Part shown: positions 44,466 through 54,548 of the stretch, in pieces
Numbering within the stretch: position 1 is the stretch's first letter
Layout: each line of letters starts with the position of its first letter
Origin: Chryseobacterium rhizosphaerae
Lineage (GTDB): Bacteria > Bacteroidota > Bacteroidia > Flavobacteriales > Weeksellaceae
Length of the DNA: 64,000 bases
Assembly (NCBI RefSeq): GCF_003385455.1
Contig: NZ_QNUF01000028.1
Span: forward strand, 1-64,000
Direction of reading: 5' to 3'
Notes under the pieces: generated by a model
What the model was told of the DNA's origin: nothing
What the model saw: the letters and a program-made list of their open reading frames with translations, nothing else
Databases searched by the model: none
Translations under genes and position numbers: made by a program

Positions 44466-45482
44466 TTAATCTGTAATTTCTCCACAAAGACTCCTTGTAA
44501 AGTGATCGGCAAAGCTTCCAGGGTAATTAGGGTTATCAATTAAGTGCATTGCTTTGGTAATGGCTGTTTCAGCTGTCATGTCCCTGCCGCTGATAGCACC
44601 TATTCTTGAGAAAATATTACTGTTCTCATACTTTCCAAAGGAGATACCCCCTGAAATACACTGGCTTACCACTACGATTTCTGTTCCATTATTTCTGATT
44701 TCCTGAAGGGTTTCCTGGGTTTTTTCACTGCTGAAAATAGTTCCGGAACCAAAAACCTGCAGAATAAGCACTTTCATTTTGGGGATTTCTCTGAAATGGC
44801 TCAAGTGCATTCCCGGGAAAATTCTCCAGAATAAAATATCTTCTGAAATATGTTCATCAACATGAAATTCTACTGCCGGATCACATCGGAAAAGATTGTC
44901 TTTAATAATATTTAAATGTACTCCAGATTGCCCTAAAATAGGATAATTTGGACTTGCATAGGCATCAAAATACTCTGCAGAATATTTCAGTGTTCTGTTT
45001 CCTCTTAACAATTTGTATTCAAAATAGACCGCCACTTCCTGGATAACAGCTTCATCATTTTCATATAGACTGGCGTAATAAAGACTGGTCAAAAGATTTT
45101 CCTTAGCATCCGTTCTCAGATCACCAATAGGGAGCTGAGATCCCGTCATGATCACCGGTTTTCTTAATCCCTTTAGCATAAAGCTTAATGCAGATGCCGT
45201 ATAAGACATGGTATCTGTTCCGTGCAGGATCAGGAAACCGTCAAAGTCATTATAGTTTTTAAGGATGTAATTGGCGATAATTTTCCATTCCTCGGGCCCC
45301 ATATCTGAAGAGTCCAGCGGTTTGGCGAAAGGATGAACAAAAACCTCACATTCCATGAGCTTCATTTCGGGCATCTTTTCAAATATATTTCCAAAGTCAA
45401 AGGCGCGGAGGCTACCAGTTTCATAATCTTTTTCCATACCGATGGTTCCCCCGGTATAGATGAGCAGGACTTTTCGCTTCAT
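44466..45482 (-). CDS. ansA: Type I L-asparaginase
   Basis: A 338-aa cytoplasmic amidohydrolase that converts asparagine to aspartate and ammonia. The first catalytic Thr is in IYTGGTIGM near residue 12, the second in HGTDTMSYTASAL near residue 89, with MTGSQLPIGDLRTDA following. There is no signal peptide and the length fits type I enzymes. It is divergent from the TrmH-family gene. Confidence 0.93.
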   Translation of the reverse strand: MKRKVLLIYTGGTIGMEKDYETGSLRAFDFGNIFEKMPEMKLMECEVFVHPFAKPLDSSDMGPEEWKIIANYILKNYNDFDGFLILHGTDTMSYTASALSFMLKGLRKPVIMTGSQLPIGDLRTDAKENLLTSLYYASLYENDEAVIQEVAVYFEYKLLRGNRTLKYSAEYFDAYASPNYPILGQSGVHLNIIKDNLFRCDPAVEFHVDEHISEDILFWRIFPGMHLSHFREIPKMKVLILQVFGSGTIFSSEKTQETLQEIRNNGTEIVVVSQCISGGISFGKYENSNIFSRIGAISGRDMTAETAITKAMHLIDNPNYPGSFADHFTRSLCGEITD

Positions 45483-45563
45483 GTACTATTTTTAATTAAG
45501 AATTTGAGGCAGGTTAAGGTTCATAGCCCAAAATTACGTTAATTTGCAAAGATTTGAAAATGG

Positions 45564-46232
45564 ATGAAAGATTTAGCAGAAACTTTTGAGTATTTAAAAC
45601 AATTTTTAACAGACGAAAGACTGTCCAAAATTGAACATTTCTCCCAGGAAAGTTCAGATTTTATACTTCCTGTGATGGATGACGTGTATCAGTTCAGAAA
45701 TGCGGCAGCTATTATAAGGTCCGTAGAAGCCTGTGCTTTTCACAAAGTGATTGCGATGGAGGAGGAGAATGTTTTTAATCCTAACCTTACGGTAACCAAA
45801 GGCGCCGAAACCTGGGTAGAGGTTGAAAAAGTCCCAAAGAATATAGCTTCCTTACAAAATATCAAAGACAGAGGGTATAAAATACTGGCAGTATCCCTGG
45901 AAAAAAATGCAGTTATGCTTCCTGATTATGAAATTACGGAACCTATAGCACTTGTTTTTGGAACAGAATTGAAAGGTGTTTCTCAGGAAGTAATAGATTT
46001 TGCAGATGAAACACTGGCTATTCCTATGTATGGCCTTACCAAAAGTTTCAATGTTTCCGTAGCAGCAGGAATCTGTATGTATGAGCTGAAACAGAAACTG
46101 ATGAGATCGGGAATTGATTATAAACTGAATGATCAAAAACGTCTGGAAATGAAACTTCGATGGGCTGTGAACTCTATAAAAAGCGGGAAAGAAATTCTGG
46201 CAAAGTACCGTAAAGATCATAATATACAATAA
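45564..46232 (+). CDS. TrmH-family tRNA/rRNA 2'-O-methyltransferase
   Basis: A 222-aa SPOUT methyltransferase with the three knot motifs: VYQFRNAAAIIRSVEACAFH (substrate loop), ALVFGTELKGVSQEVI and IPMYGLTKSFNVSVAAGICM. It adds a methyl group to a ribose 2'-OH of tRNA, most likely Gm18 as in TrmH, although other targets are possible. A near-consensus -7 sequence TTAATTTG lies upstream. The next gene begins four bases after its stop. Confidence 0.88.
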   Translation: MKDLAETFEYLKQFLTDERLSKIEHFSQESSDFILPVMDDVYQFRNAAAIIRSVEACAFHKVIAMEEENVFNPNLTVTKGAETWVEVEKVPKNIASLQNIKDRGYKILAVSLEKNAVMLPDYEITEPIALVFGTELKGVSQEVIDFADETLAIPMYGLTKSFNVSVAAGICMYELKQKLMRSGIDYKLNDQKRLEMKLRWAVNSIKSGKEILAKYRKDHNIQ

Positions 46233-46236
46233 CCTG

Positions 46237-46668
46237 ATGAAAAAATATACCCAATACTTATTCTTTTTTTCACTTATTATGTCTTTGACCAGTCTTGCTA
46301 TTAAAGAAAAAGGTTATAATGAAATATATCCTTTTGCAAGCTGGAAACTATTTACTGTACCAAGTGGGGGAGAAGCTTCCGGAGAAAGATATAAACTCTA
46401 TGGAATCAATCATGGTGATACCATAAGGATTTTAAATACTCCTGTTAAGAGCTATGAAGCCAATGATGAGGAATTTATTGTCAACACCTATGGCGGGAAG
46501 ATTGACCACAATGAAGATAAAAAGGGAAATATGAAGAAGCTTTTGATTTTTGCCAAAGATACAAGACCTGAATTTCAGGAGTATCTTTTGTATAAAGAAA
46601 CATACAGCCCCCGTGAGATAGGTGAAAAAAAGATGAAAATTGATAAAAAAATTATTACAAGACTTTAA
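46237..46668 (+). CDS. Exported or membrane-anchored protein of unknown function
   Basis: A 143-aa protein with one N-terminal hydrophobic segment (YLFFFSLIMSLTSLA) and a soluble part with IYPFASWKLFTVPSGG and a charged C-terminus. I do not recognise the family. Its stop codon overlaps the next start by one base (TAATG), so it is translationally coupled to the polytopic membrane protein that follows and is probably its partner. Confidence 0.6.
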   Translation: MKKYTQYLFFFSLIMSLTSLAIKEKGYNEIYPFASWKLFTVPSGGEASGERYKLYGINHGDTIRILNTPVKSYEANDEEFIVNTYGGKIDHNEDKKGNMKKLLIFAKDTRPEFQEYLLYKETYSPREIGEKKMKIDKKIITRL

Positions 46669-47522
46669 TGAACTACCCTCAGCTTACCGTATTTAATTAT
46701 AAAACGGTTTATTACGTATTAAGAGTATTCAGTCTATATTGGCTGGGTGTTCAATTTCTGAAGTTTATTGAATTGGAAAACAGGCCAAAAGAAATTTATG
46801 ATCCTGTTTTTGGGTTCGAAAAAATGATATTTCCTGAGTTTCCCGGGATATTTATGGCTACCGGGCTTATTGTTGCCTGTGGGGCATTTATAATTGCTTC
46901 TGTTTTTAAACCTTCTTATGTGTTTAATATCATGATCTTTTTATTAATGGCAGTTATAAACCTTCCATTATCCGCTAACTTTGGAGTTCATCATGACAAT
47001 CATGTAATCATCCTGGTTTATTTTCTCAGTATTTTTTTACTGCCCAAAAATCTTGAAGATAAAGACTATAAACTGGTACAATATTTCTATCTGGGTGTTT
47101 TGATGACTTATACGCTTGCCGGGATGGGTAAGTTTTTAGGGACGGCTAAGAATATCATTAAGCATACCCCCAAACTTACGTGGCTGGATAAAAATGCAGC
47201 AAAGCTGAATACTTATGATAATTATTGGGCAGCCGATATGGCAATCCCTGATTGGATGAAAGAAATATATGCCTATGAAAACTTTTGGGTAGTATTGACG
47301 GTGGTGGGAATTGGCCTTCAGTTTCTTTGTTTTTTAGGAGCTTTTAACAGGAAGTTGCTGACCTTTTTTATGCTGTTTCTTTATATATTCCATACTTACA
47401 CAGCAAAGTTTGTACTGGCAGATTTTGAGAATACAAACTATTTACTTCTTGTCATCTTCTTCCCGTATCACATCTTACCTCCTCTTTTCAAAAGGGGTGA
47501 AGCTAAAGTACTTAACACTTAA
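46668..47522 (+). CDS. HTTM-like polytopic membrane protein
   Basis: A 284-aa protein with seven or so hydrophobic helices and a conserved-looking NFGVHHDNHVIILVYFLSIF segment, YWAADMAIP, and FHTYTAKFVLADFENTNYL. The pattern recalls the HTTM / vitamin K carboxylase-like membrane domain but is not a firm match. It is coupled to the small protein upstream and overlaps the convergent rsmE gene by four bases. Confidence 0.5.
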   Translation: MNYPQLTVFNYKTVYYVLRVFSLYWLGVQFLKFIELENRPKEIYDPVFGFEKMIFPEFPGIFMATGLIVACGAFIIASVFKPSYVFNIMIFLLMAVINLPLSANFGVHHDNHVIILVYFLSIFLLPKNLEDKDYKLVQYFYLGVLMTYTLAGMGKFLGTAKNIIKHTPKLTWLDKNAAKLNTYDNYWAADMAIPDWMKEIYAYENFWVVLTVVGIGLQFLCFLGAFNRKLLTFFMLFLYIFHTYTAKFVLADFENTNYLLLVIFFPYHILPPLFKRGEAKVLNT

Positions 47523-48214
47523 ATCATTTTATTATAATTCCAGGCGGCAACAAATACGCCTGCAGTCTCTGTTCTCAGTCTTTGGTTACCCAGAGATACA
47601 GCTTTTATATTGTTTTCGGATAAATATCCGATTTCTCTTTCAGAAAAATCACCTTCAGGGCCTATCAGGAAGGTATGATTTTCAGATAACGGAATCTTGT
47701 TAAGGTCAACTCTTTCCAGGTTTTCGTGGCAGTGTGCTACAAAAGTATTTTGAGGATCAATGTTTTTCAGAAAATCAGATAGCTTAATAGAATCATTGAT
47801 AATAGGAAAATGAAATCTTAGACTTTGTTTTGACGCGGCAATACTCTGTTTTCTGATTTTATCAATATTGATATTTTTACGTTCCGTTTTTTCTGTAATG
47901 ATGATGCTGATCTCAGAAATTCCCATTTCTACAGCTTTTTCTACGAAAAATTCTATCCTGTCAATATTTTTTGTGGGAGCAATAGCAATATGAAGCTTGG
48001 GGTTGAAATCAGACAGGTTTTCTTTGATTTCCAATACCTCAATACCTGCTCTTTTACCTTCTATGATAAGTTTCCCAGAAGCTAAACGCCCTTTTCCATC
48101 AGTCACATGAATATCTTCACCCGCTCTCATGCGGAGAACTTTTACAATATGCTGTTGTTCCTCGTCGTTGATGATGACCTTCTGACCTTCTATTTCTCCG
48201 TAAAATAGTTTCAT
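47519..48214 (-). CDS. rsmE: 16S rRNA (uracil-1498-N3)-methyltransferase
   Basis: A 231-aa SPOUT methyltransferase. It has an N-terminal PUA-like part (EEQQHIVKVLRMRAGEDI, VTDGKG), then IAPTKNIDRIEFFVEKAVEM, the SAM-binding knot LIGPEGDFSEREIGYL and SLGNQRLRTETAGV. These are the standard RsmE landmarks and the length is normal. It is the last gene of a leftward unit after tsaD and a small gene, each overlapping the next by four bases. Confidence 0.94.
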   Translation of the reverse strand: MKLFYGEIEGQKVIINDEEQQHIVKVLRMRAGEDIHVTDGKGRLASGKLIIEGKRAGIEVLEIKENLSDFNPKLHIAIAPTKNIDRIEFFVEKAVEMGISEISIIITEKTERKNINIDKIRKQSIAASKQSLRFHFPIINDSIKLSDFLKNIDPQNTFVAHCHENLERVDLNKIPLSENHTFLIGPEGDFSEREIGYLSENNIKAVSLGNQRLRTETAGVFVAAWNYNKMI

Positions 48215-48606
48215 ATATCCTGCGTTAAGAATGCAACTCCTGTTTTTATTGTAGTGTAAATGTCTGTATCACAGTCACGGTAAGTACAGATGAAAATCTC
48301 TTCTTTCCAACTGTTATTGATGAAAATTAAATTCAGGTATTCCTGTTTTCTTAAATTATTTTTAATAGATAAATAATCCCCTTCTTTTGGAGCGTAAGGA
48401 AAACTGAAAAGATTCTCTGCATTTATTTTTTCTATGATTTCCTCTTTTACATCCTGAATATATCCTTTTTCAGAACTCGATGGAAGGTAATCTAAAGAAT
48501 TTCCCGGATCATCATTTTTCCCCGTAATAGTTTCTAATACCCAATAATATTTTGAGTTCTTTTTAGAATGGGTTCCGAGTACTTTTTCTTCTAAGAGTAT
48601 TTTCAT
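48211..48606 (-). CDS. Uncharacterised small protein in the tsaD-rsmE operon
   Basis: A 131-aa soluble protein with no membrane segment (KYYWVLETITGKNDDPG, YAPKEGDYLSIKNNLRKQ). The family is not recognised. Both flanking genes overlap it by four bases, so it is translated from the tsaD-rsmE message, but its sequence does not suggest a shared function. Confidence 0.6.
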   Translation of the reverse strand: MKILLEEKVLGTHSKKNSKYYWVLETITGKNDDPGNSLDYLPSSSEKGYIQDVKEEIIEKINAENLFSFPYAPKEGDYLSIKNNLRKQEYLNLIFINNSWKEEIFICTYRDCDTDIYTTIKTGVAFLTQDI

Positions 48607-49619
48607 AAATCATATTTTGCTGTTGCTGAAGTTCTCAGGTCTGTAAATTCACCTTTGTCGAACTTCAATTTTGCTACCATAGCAATCATGGCTGCATTAT
48701 CTGTTGTATATTCAAATTTTGGAATGTAAATATTCCATCCCAATCTATCCTTATTGTCTTCCATTGCTTTTCGTAATGCAGAATTGGCAGAAACACCGCC
48801 TGCAATAGCAACTTCTTTGATGTTGAGGTCTTTAGCAGCTTTCTCAAGCTTATTCATTAAGATCTCAATGATAGATCTTTGTACCGAAGCACAAAGGTCG
48901 TTAAGATTTTCTTTAATGAAATCCGGGTTTTTTCGGACTTCTTTCTGGATAAAATATAATACTGATGTTTTAATACCGCTGAAAGAATAATTGTATTCTT
49001 CTAGTTTGGGTTTATTAAATGTAAAAGCATGAGGATCTCCTTCTTTGGCAAGTCGGTCAATAATAGGACCGGCAGGATAATCCAGATCAAAAATCTTTCC
49101 TATTTTATCAAATGCTTCTCCTGCAGCATCATCAATTGTTTTTCCAATGATTTCCATTTCAAAATAATCTTTTACCAGTACAATCATGGTATGACCACCA
49201 CTTACGGTAAGACATAGAAAAGGAAAGGCTGGCGGCATAGGATTTGCATCTTCAATAAAATGGGCTAAAATGTGGGCTTGGAGGTGATTTACTTCTATTA
49301 AAGGGACATTGAGGCTCATTGCCAAAGATTTAGCAAATGATGTTCCTACAAGAAGTGATCCTAAAAGTCCGGGACCGCGTGTAAATCCTATAGCTGAGAT
49401 TGCATTTTGTTGTATATTTGCTTTAGTAAAAGATTTTTCAACAACGGGGATAATATTTTGCTGATGAGCTCGTGAAGCTAATTCAGGAACTACACCACCA
49501 TATTCTTTATGGATGGCCTGGCTTGCGGCAATGTTTGAAAGAATAGAATTCCCCTTGATGATAGCTGCTGAGGTGTCGTCGCAAGACGATTCAATACCTA
49601 AAATTATAGAGTCGCTCAT
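48603..49619 (-). CDS. tsaD: tRNA N6-threonylcarbamoyladenosine transferase subunit TsaD
   Basis: A 338-aa ASKHA-fold protein that transfers threonylcarbamoyl to A37 of ANN-reading tRNAs, with TsaB and TsaE. Visible motifs: ILGIESSCDDTSAA at the N-terminus, metal-binding HLQAHILAH, CLTVSGGHTMIVLV, DDAAGEAFDKIGKI and the C-terminal VAIAGGVSANSALR with TTDNAAMIA. The length fits. Its start codon lies four bases from the start of the divergent tamB-like gene. Confidence 0.96.
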   Translation of the reverse strand: MSDSIILGIESSCDDTSAAIIKGNSILSNIAASQAIHKEYGGVVPELASRAHQQNIIPVVEKSFTKANIQQNAISAIGFTRGPGLLGSLLVGTSFAKSLAMSLNVPLIEVNHLQAHILAHFIEDANPMPPAFPFLCLTVSGGHTMIVLVKDYFEMEIIGKTIDDAAGEAFDKIGKIFDLDYPAGPIIDRLAKEGDPHAFTFNKPKLEEYNYSFSGIKTSVLYFIQKEVRKNPDFIKENLNDLCASVQRSIIEILMNKLEKAAKDLNIKEVAIAGGVSANSALRKAMEDNKDRLGWNIYIPKFEYTTDNAAMIAMVAKLKFDKGEFTDLRTSATAKYDL

Positions 49620-49623
49620 AATA

Positions 49624-52600
49624 ATGGCAAAGTTAGAGAATAATAACGAGAATGAGAATAAAAAATCTGTAGCTGAAAACCTAGGGGATCAGGTACAGAA
49701 AACTGTTGATAATGTTGAGGAAAAGGTTAGGGAAACAGTAAAAGAAGCCTCTGAACTTGCTTCAGACGCTATTCATCATCCTGTAGAAACAGCTGAAGAA
49801 TTCGGTAAGCAGGCAATGAAAGACGTCACCAGCTATTCCTGGTGGGCAAAGCTTCTTTTGATTCTTTTCTGGCTGGGAATTGTTGTTGTGGGGGGAATCC
49901 TGATAACGATCAATCTTCCGGTCACCAAACAATGGGCGGCCAATCAGGCATTGAAGCTTGTTAACAATGACTTTAAATCCGGTTTTTCTACAGAAAGTGT
50001 AGATGTCAATTATTTCGGAAATGTAACCATCAAAGGATTAAAAGTAAAGGATTATAAGGGCCTGAATTTTATTACGGCACGTGAATTTCGAGCCGATTCA
50101 GACTGGATATCTCTTGCGGTAAATGCCATTTCAGGGAAAAGCAATTCTTTAAGCTTTAATTCTCTGACCCTCGTGAATGCCGATGTAAAAGTAATTACCT
50201 ATAAAGGAGACAGTATTTCCAATTTTGTACGGTTTACAGAACTTTTTGATGATGGTAAGAAAAGAGATCCTAAAAAGAAACCCTTTGAGCTGAATTCCAG
50301 GATACAGATTATTGATTCTAAAGTTTCCATTGTGAATCAGAATTCTCCAGGAGAACAGGGGAAGTGGCTTACTGCTACAAAATTTAATTTAAAAGCACCA
50401 AATCTCAAAGTTAATGGTCCTAATGTCTCTGCGTTGATCAACAATATGTCATTTGTTACCTCAAGATGGGGGAAATCACATATTGTAGATACTTTTTCAA
50501 CGGAACTTTCTTTAACCCACCAGTTTTTATCATTAAAAGATTTAACATTAAATACCGATCATACCTTACTTCAGGGGGATATCAAATTTAACCTTCATGA
50601 TGGTTCATGGTCTGATTTTGCTGATAGAGTTCGATGGGATATGAATATTCAGCAGGGAAGTCAGGTAAGTGGATATGACATCAGCTATTTTGTAACCAAC
50701 TGGGATAATAGTAAGCCATTCAATATTGCCGGAAAAATGACAGGCCCTTTGAATAAGTTTCATCTTGAAAACTTCCTGATCAGAAACCCTGATGTCAATA
50801 TTGCAACTCAAACTATGAAAGTTGATAATCTGCTGAAAGGAAATTTTGCTATTGAAACCAAAAACCTTTCTGCTGATTTTACCTATAAGGATTTAAAAGC
50901 AATGATGCCTTCATTTATTTCTAAAAAAATGAAAAATTTTGCTGATGATTTTGGAAAACTGAAGTACAATGGAACAGCAAAAGTAACCCCGGAACAGGTT
51001 TATGTGGAAAACGGGAATTTACTGACAGGAATTGGGCAGGCTAAAATATCCAAATTATCACTTACAGCGTATAGCAGTACGATGCCAAAATATTCAGGGT
51101 ATCTTGAGGTAAAAGACCTTAATACCTCTGTTATTACTAAGAATAAAACAGTGGGGCTGATTTCGGGTAAATTTGATCTTAACGGACAAAGCTTCGATGT
51201 CAATACCATGCGTCTGACTACTAAATCTCAGATTGCCAGTATTGAAATTATGGATAAGGTGATCAGTAACCTGTATCTTGACGGTTTATTGGATCATAAA
51301 AAATACAACGGACTTATTACGGTAAATGATGATCAGGCGAAGGCAACAATCAAGGGGCTTATCGATTTCAGCACGTCTAAAGTTGCGATGGATGTCAATG
51401 CAGATGTAGGTTATCTGAATATGAATTATTTTACCAACAAACCGGGAAGCCAGATTGTAAGCGGGAAGGTAGATGGTAAAATGTCTATGTCTTCTATTAA
51501 TGACCTTACCTTAGATGTAAACGCTAATGACCTTCAATTTGCTACTGCAACTCAAAAATATACAATCCCCAATGCCAAAATAAAAACATTTGTTGATGGA
51601 GGAGGGCGTGTCATTGATGTAGATGCTCCCGGAGCAGCCACAGGGAAAATCTCTGGAAGATACAGTCTTGCAGATCTTGCTGGAATGGTAGAAAACGGAG
51701 TAGGAAAAATATTGGTAGGTCCACCGCCAAGAAAGTTGTACCGTGGGCAGAATTTTGCCTTGAACTTTGATATACAGCAGGGATTGGTTAATTATTTTCT
51801 GCCGGATCTGAAACTTCCTAATGGCGCTAAAGTAGAAGGAGAATATGATGGCAATTCCAATAATTTAATTTTAAATCTGGATGCTTCTTCTTTGAAATAC
51901 ATTATGACAAAAGAAGATGAAATTACAGATGCAGATAAGGCTTTAGCGGCCTCAAACCCGGATTATAAGATTAATGACCGTAAAAATATCAGCAAAGACA
52001 GTGCTGTGGTGGATAGTGTTAAAGTTCGAATTAATACGGCAGACCTTAATCAGCAATTGTATGCCAAAATAAACAGAGTTATATATAATAAGAATGTCAT
52101 TAAAGACTTTGAACTTAAAGGTAATAATGAAAACAGCAATACCCTGCATTTATCAACAGTATTTAAGCACGGCAGTCCGGAAGATGAGATTGAAGATAAA
52201 CTCAAGGAATATGCTATCAACGTTGATCAGTCTACAGATGCTGCAGGAGACTATGTTTTCAGGTTTGAGCCTACTGAAGTTAAATTCAATGAAGTTACCT
52301 GGGCAATAGATACCAGTCCTGAGCTTAATCATTCCATTACCTATAGAAAGAAAACCGGCGACTTTGATATCAGAAACCTGAGGGTATATTCTGATAAAAG
52401 TGCTTTGTTTATTAAGGAAGCCCAGTTTAAATCGGCTAAAGATTTCTATGTAGATGCTGACATTAATGATTTTGCCATAGAGAAACTTCTGGAGATGCAG
52501 TCCGGAGGGAATGGTATGGATATAAAAGGTCTTGCTAATGGAAGTGTAAAGATCAAAATGGATAAGAGCACACTCCAGCCTTTGGTAGATCTTAATATTG

Positions 52601-54414
52601 ATGCTATTAAAATGAATGGTAATGATATGGGGGATATCTCCATTTCTGCCACCAACGGTTTCTCACTGAATGTTTATGATATTGATGTAAAAGTAAATTC
52701 AGCAGGTGTACTTGGAAACAATAGTCTGAATCTGACGGGTACCGTTAATAATAATACTGCTTCGCCGATTATTGACCTGACAGCGGAAATGCGGGATTTT
52801 GATCTTTCATTTACCCAACAGTTTGTCCATACGGTTTTTGGAAATTTAAGAGGAAAAGCAACGGGAGATCTTAAAATTAATGGTAAACTCAATAATCTTG
52901 ATTATAGTGGGGATATTGCCTTAAAAGATTTTGGATTGAAATTATTGTTCACGGGAGTAGACTACTCATTTGATGATACTGTCATTCAGCTGACCCGGGG
53001 ACTTGCGATCCTTAACAATATAGAGGTACATGATGGCAGATCGAATTCTAAAGGAAATATTTCCGGAGCGATTCAGTTTGAAACTCTTTCTTCAATGGGG
53101 GTCAACCTGGTAATGAGAGCAGACAATCTATTGGTACTGAACAGTACTCAGAAGGATTCTGACTTATTCTGGGGAAGAGTATATGGTCAGGGAGATCTCT
53201 ATGTGGACGGACCTGTTTCTGGATTGAGTATTACAACCCCTAATATGAAGGCTCTTAACGGAAGTACCTTTACCTTTAATTCCGGCTCTACATCCAATGT
53301 GGAAGAGTTTAAAATGCTGAGGTTCCTGAAAGAAGGAAAAGATGGACTGATTACTTTGGAAGAAAAGAAAAAGACCGGGGCTAATATGAATATTGATTTT
53401 AACCTGGCTATAGATAAAGGAACCACCGTGAATGTACTTATTGGTGATGATGTAGGAAATATTACCGTAAAAGGAGCGGCTGACCCATTGAAGTTCCAGA
53501 TGAACAGACAGGGGAATATAGCGATGAACGGGACATATAAAGTAGATAACGGAACTTTTGTTTCGAAAGCTATTCTTAATAAAACGTTCCAGATCGAAAA
53601 GAACAGCAGTATCAGATGGGATGGTGATGCTATGAAGCCTACCCTTGATATTACAGCCAATTACATGAGGATGGTTTCCAATGCCGGAGAGTATCTCAGT
53701 CTTGGAAAACTTCAGCCTATCAGTATTTTATTACAGGCTAACATCAGCAGGTCTCTGATAGATCCTAAAGTAGATCTTGATGTGACCGCCATGGATGTTT
53801 CCAGCCAGGTAAGGGAAACATTAGCCGCGAAAATGAGCCAGGAAGGGGAGAAGGTTCTTCAGTTTGGTTCAGTATTGCTATTGAGTACCTTTAATGTATC
53901 CAATACCGGTGGTGTAGAAGTTAATGTTGGAAACGTAGCGGAATCATCCGGATATAATATGCTTCTTAAACAGCTGGGATCTGTTCTGAATACCATGAGT
54001 AACGAATTCCAGATTGACCTGAATTACGTAAAAGGGGATCAGAATGCCAATATCGGAGATAGAGCCAATGCAGGAGTAAGTGTAGCTCTCTCACCAAGGG
54101 TAAATGTGAAAACAGGATTGGGTATTCCGTTAACCAAAACTGAGGGAACGCAGACGAATTATCTCTCCGGAGAGGGATCTATAGAGTACGATCTTTCTAA
54201 AAAGAATGACGGTACGCTGGTCCTGAGAGGGTATTCAAAACCTACCAATATTGGTATGGTAAGTACCAACGGTTCTGCTAATCAAGCCTATGGAATGGGA
54301 GTTGTATGGAGTAAAAGCTTTAATTCTTTGTTTAAAAAGAAGAAAAAAGATAAAAAACCTTCTGAGGCTAAAAGTGAAATAAAAACAGATTCTATAAAAT
54401 CAGCAGGGAAATAA
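49624..54414 (+). CDS. TamB-like translocation/assembly module protein (DUF490)
   Basis: A 1596-aa protein with an N-terminal cytoplasmic amphipathic region (about 1-65, apolipoprotein-like repeats KTVDNVEEKVRETVKEASEL), one membrane helix (WWAKLLLILFWLGIVVVGGI, about 75-97) and a very long periplasmic beta-taco body ending in the DUF490 domain (MNGTYKVDNGTFVSKAILNK, VSQEGEKVLQFGSVLLL region in part). AsmA/TamB proteins form hydrophobic grooves that carry lipids or help outer-membrane assembly. The frame is open from 49513 within tsaD; ATG 49624 is chosen because the upstream codons are antisense tsaD sequence. Confidence 0.88.
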   Translation: MAKLENNNENENKKSVAENLGDQVQKTVDNVEEKVRETVKEASELASDAIHHPVETAEEFGKQAMKDVTSYSWWAKLLLILFWLGIVVVGGILITINLPVTKQWAANQALKLVNNDFKSGFSTESVDVNYFGNVTIKGLKVKDYKGLNFITAREFRADSDWISLAVNAISGKSNSLSFNSLTLVNADVKVITYKGDSISNFVRFTELFDDGKKRDPKKKPFELNSRIQIIDSKVSIVNQNSPGEQGKWLTATKFNLKAPNLKVNGPNVSALINNMSFVTSRWGKSHIVDTFSTELSLTHQFLSLKDLTLNTDHTLLQGDIKFNLHDGSWSDFADRVRWDMNIQQGSQVSGYDISYFVTNWDNSKPFNIAGKMTGPLNKFHLENFLIRNPDVNIATQTMKVDNLLKGNFAIETKNLSADFTYKDLKAMMPSFISKKMKNFADDFGKLKYNGTAKVTPEQVYVENGNLLTGIGQAKISKLSLTAYSSTMPKYSGYLEVKDLNTSVITKNKTVGLISGKFDLNGQSFDVNTMRLTTKSQIASIEIMDKVISNLYLDGLLDHKKYNGLITVNDDQAKATIKGLIDFSTSKVAMDVNADVGYLNMNYFTNKPGSQIVSGKVDGKMSMSSINDLTLDVNANDLQFATATQKYTIPNAKIKTFVDGGGRVIDVDAPGAATGKISGRYSLADLAGMVENGVGKILVGPPPRKLYRGQNFALNFDIQQGLVNYFLPDLKLPNGAKVEGEYDGNSNNLILNLDASSLKYIMTKEDEITDADKALAASNPDYKINDRKNISKDSAVVDSVKVRINTADLNQQLYAKINRVIYNKNVIKDFELKGNNENSNTLHLSTVFKHGSPEDEIEDKLKEYAINVDQSTDAAGDYVFRFEPTEVKFNEVTWAIDTSPELNHSITYRKKTGDFDIRNLRVYSDKSALFIKEAQFKSAKDFYVDADINDFAIEKLLEMQSGGNGMDIKGLANGSVKIKMDKSTLQPLVDLNIDAIKMNGNDMGDISISATNGFSLNVYDIDVKVNSAGVLGNNSLNLTGTVNNNTASPIIDLTAEMRDFDLSFTQQFVHTVFGNLRGKATGDLKINGKLNNLDYSGDIALKDFGLKLLFTGVDYSFDDTVIQLTRGLAILNNIEVHDGRSNSKGNISGAIQFETLSSMGVNLVMRADNLLVLNSTQKDSDLFWGRVYGQGDLYVDGPVSGLSITTPNMKALNGSTFTFNSGSTSNVEEFKMLRFLKEGKDGLITLEEKKKTGANMNIDFNLAIDKGTTVNVLIGDDVGNITVKGAADPLKFQMNRQGNIAMNGTYKVDNGTFVSKAILNKTFQIEKNSSIRWDGDAMKPTLDITANYMRMVSNAGEYLSLGKLQPISILLQANISRSLIDPKVDLDVTAMDVSSQVRETLAAKMSQEGEKVLQFGSVLLLSTFNVSNTGGVEVNVGNVAESSGYNMLLKQLGSVLNTMSNEFQIDLNYVKGDQNANIGDRANAGVSVALSPRVNVKTGLGIPLTKTEGTQTNYLSGEGSIEYDLSKKNDGTLVLRGYSKPTNIGMVSTNGSANQAYGMGVVWSKSFNSLFKKKKKDKKPSEAKSEIKTDSIKSAGK

Positions 54415-54496
54415 TCTGAATATTTTAATGATTTTTATCATCCGTGTTAATTATTGTTAATGTTTGATATAATTTTTTTAGTTAAATTATTTTTTA

Positions 54497-54504
54497 TAAA
54501 TTTG
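54497..54504 (+). promoter_or_regulatory. -7 promoter box of the Lrp/AsnC gene
   Basis: TAAATTTG matches TAnnTTTG and lies 45 bases before the start. No -33 TTG at the usual distance is obvious. Confidence 0.5.
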
Positions 54505-54548
54505 CAAAAAATACATAGATTTTTTAAAGAAATTGTAATTTAACTAAT

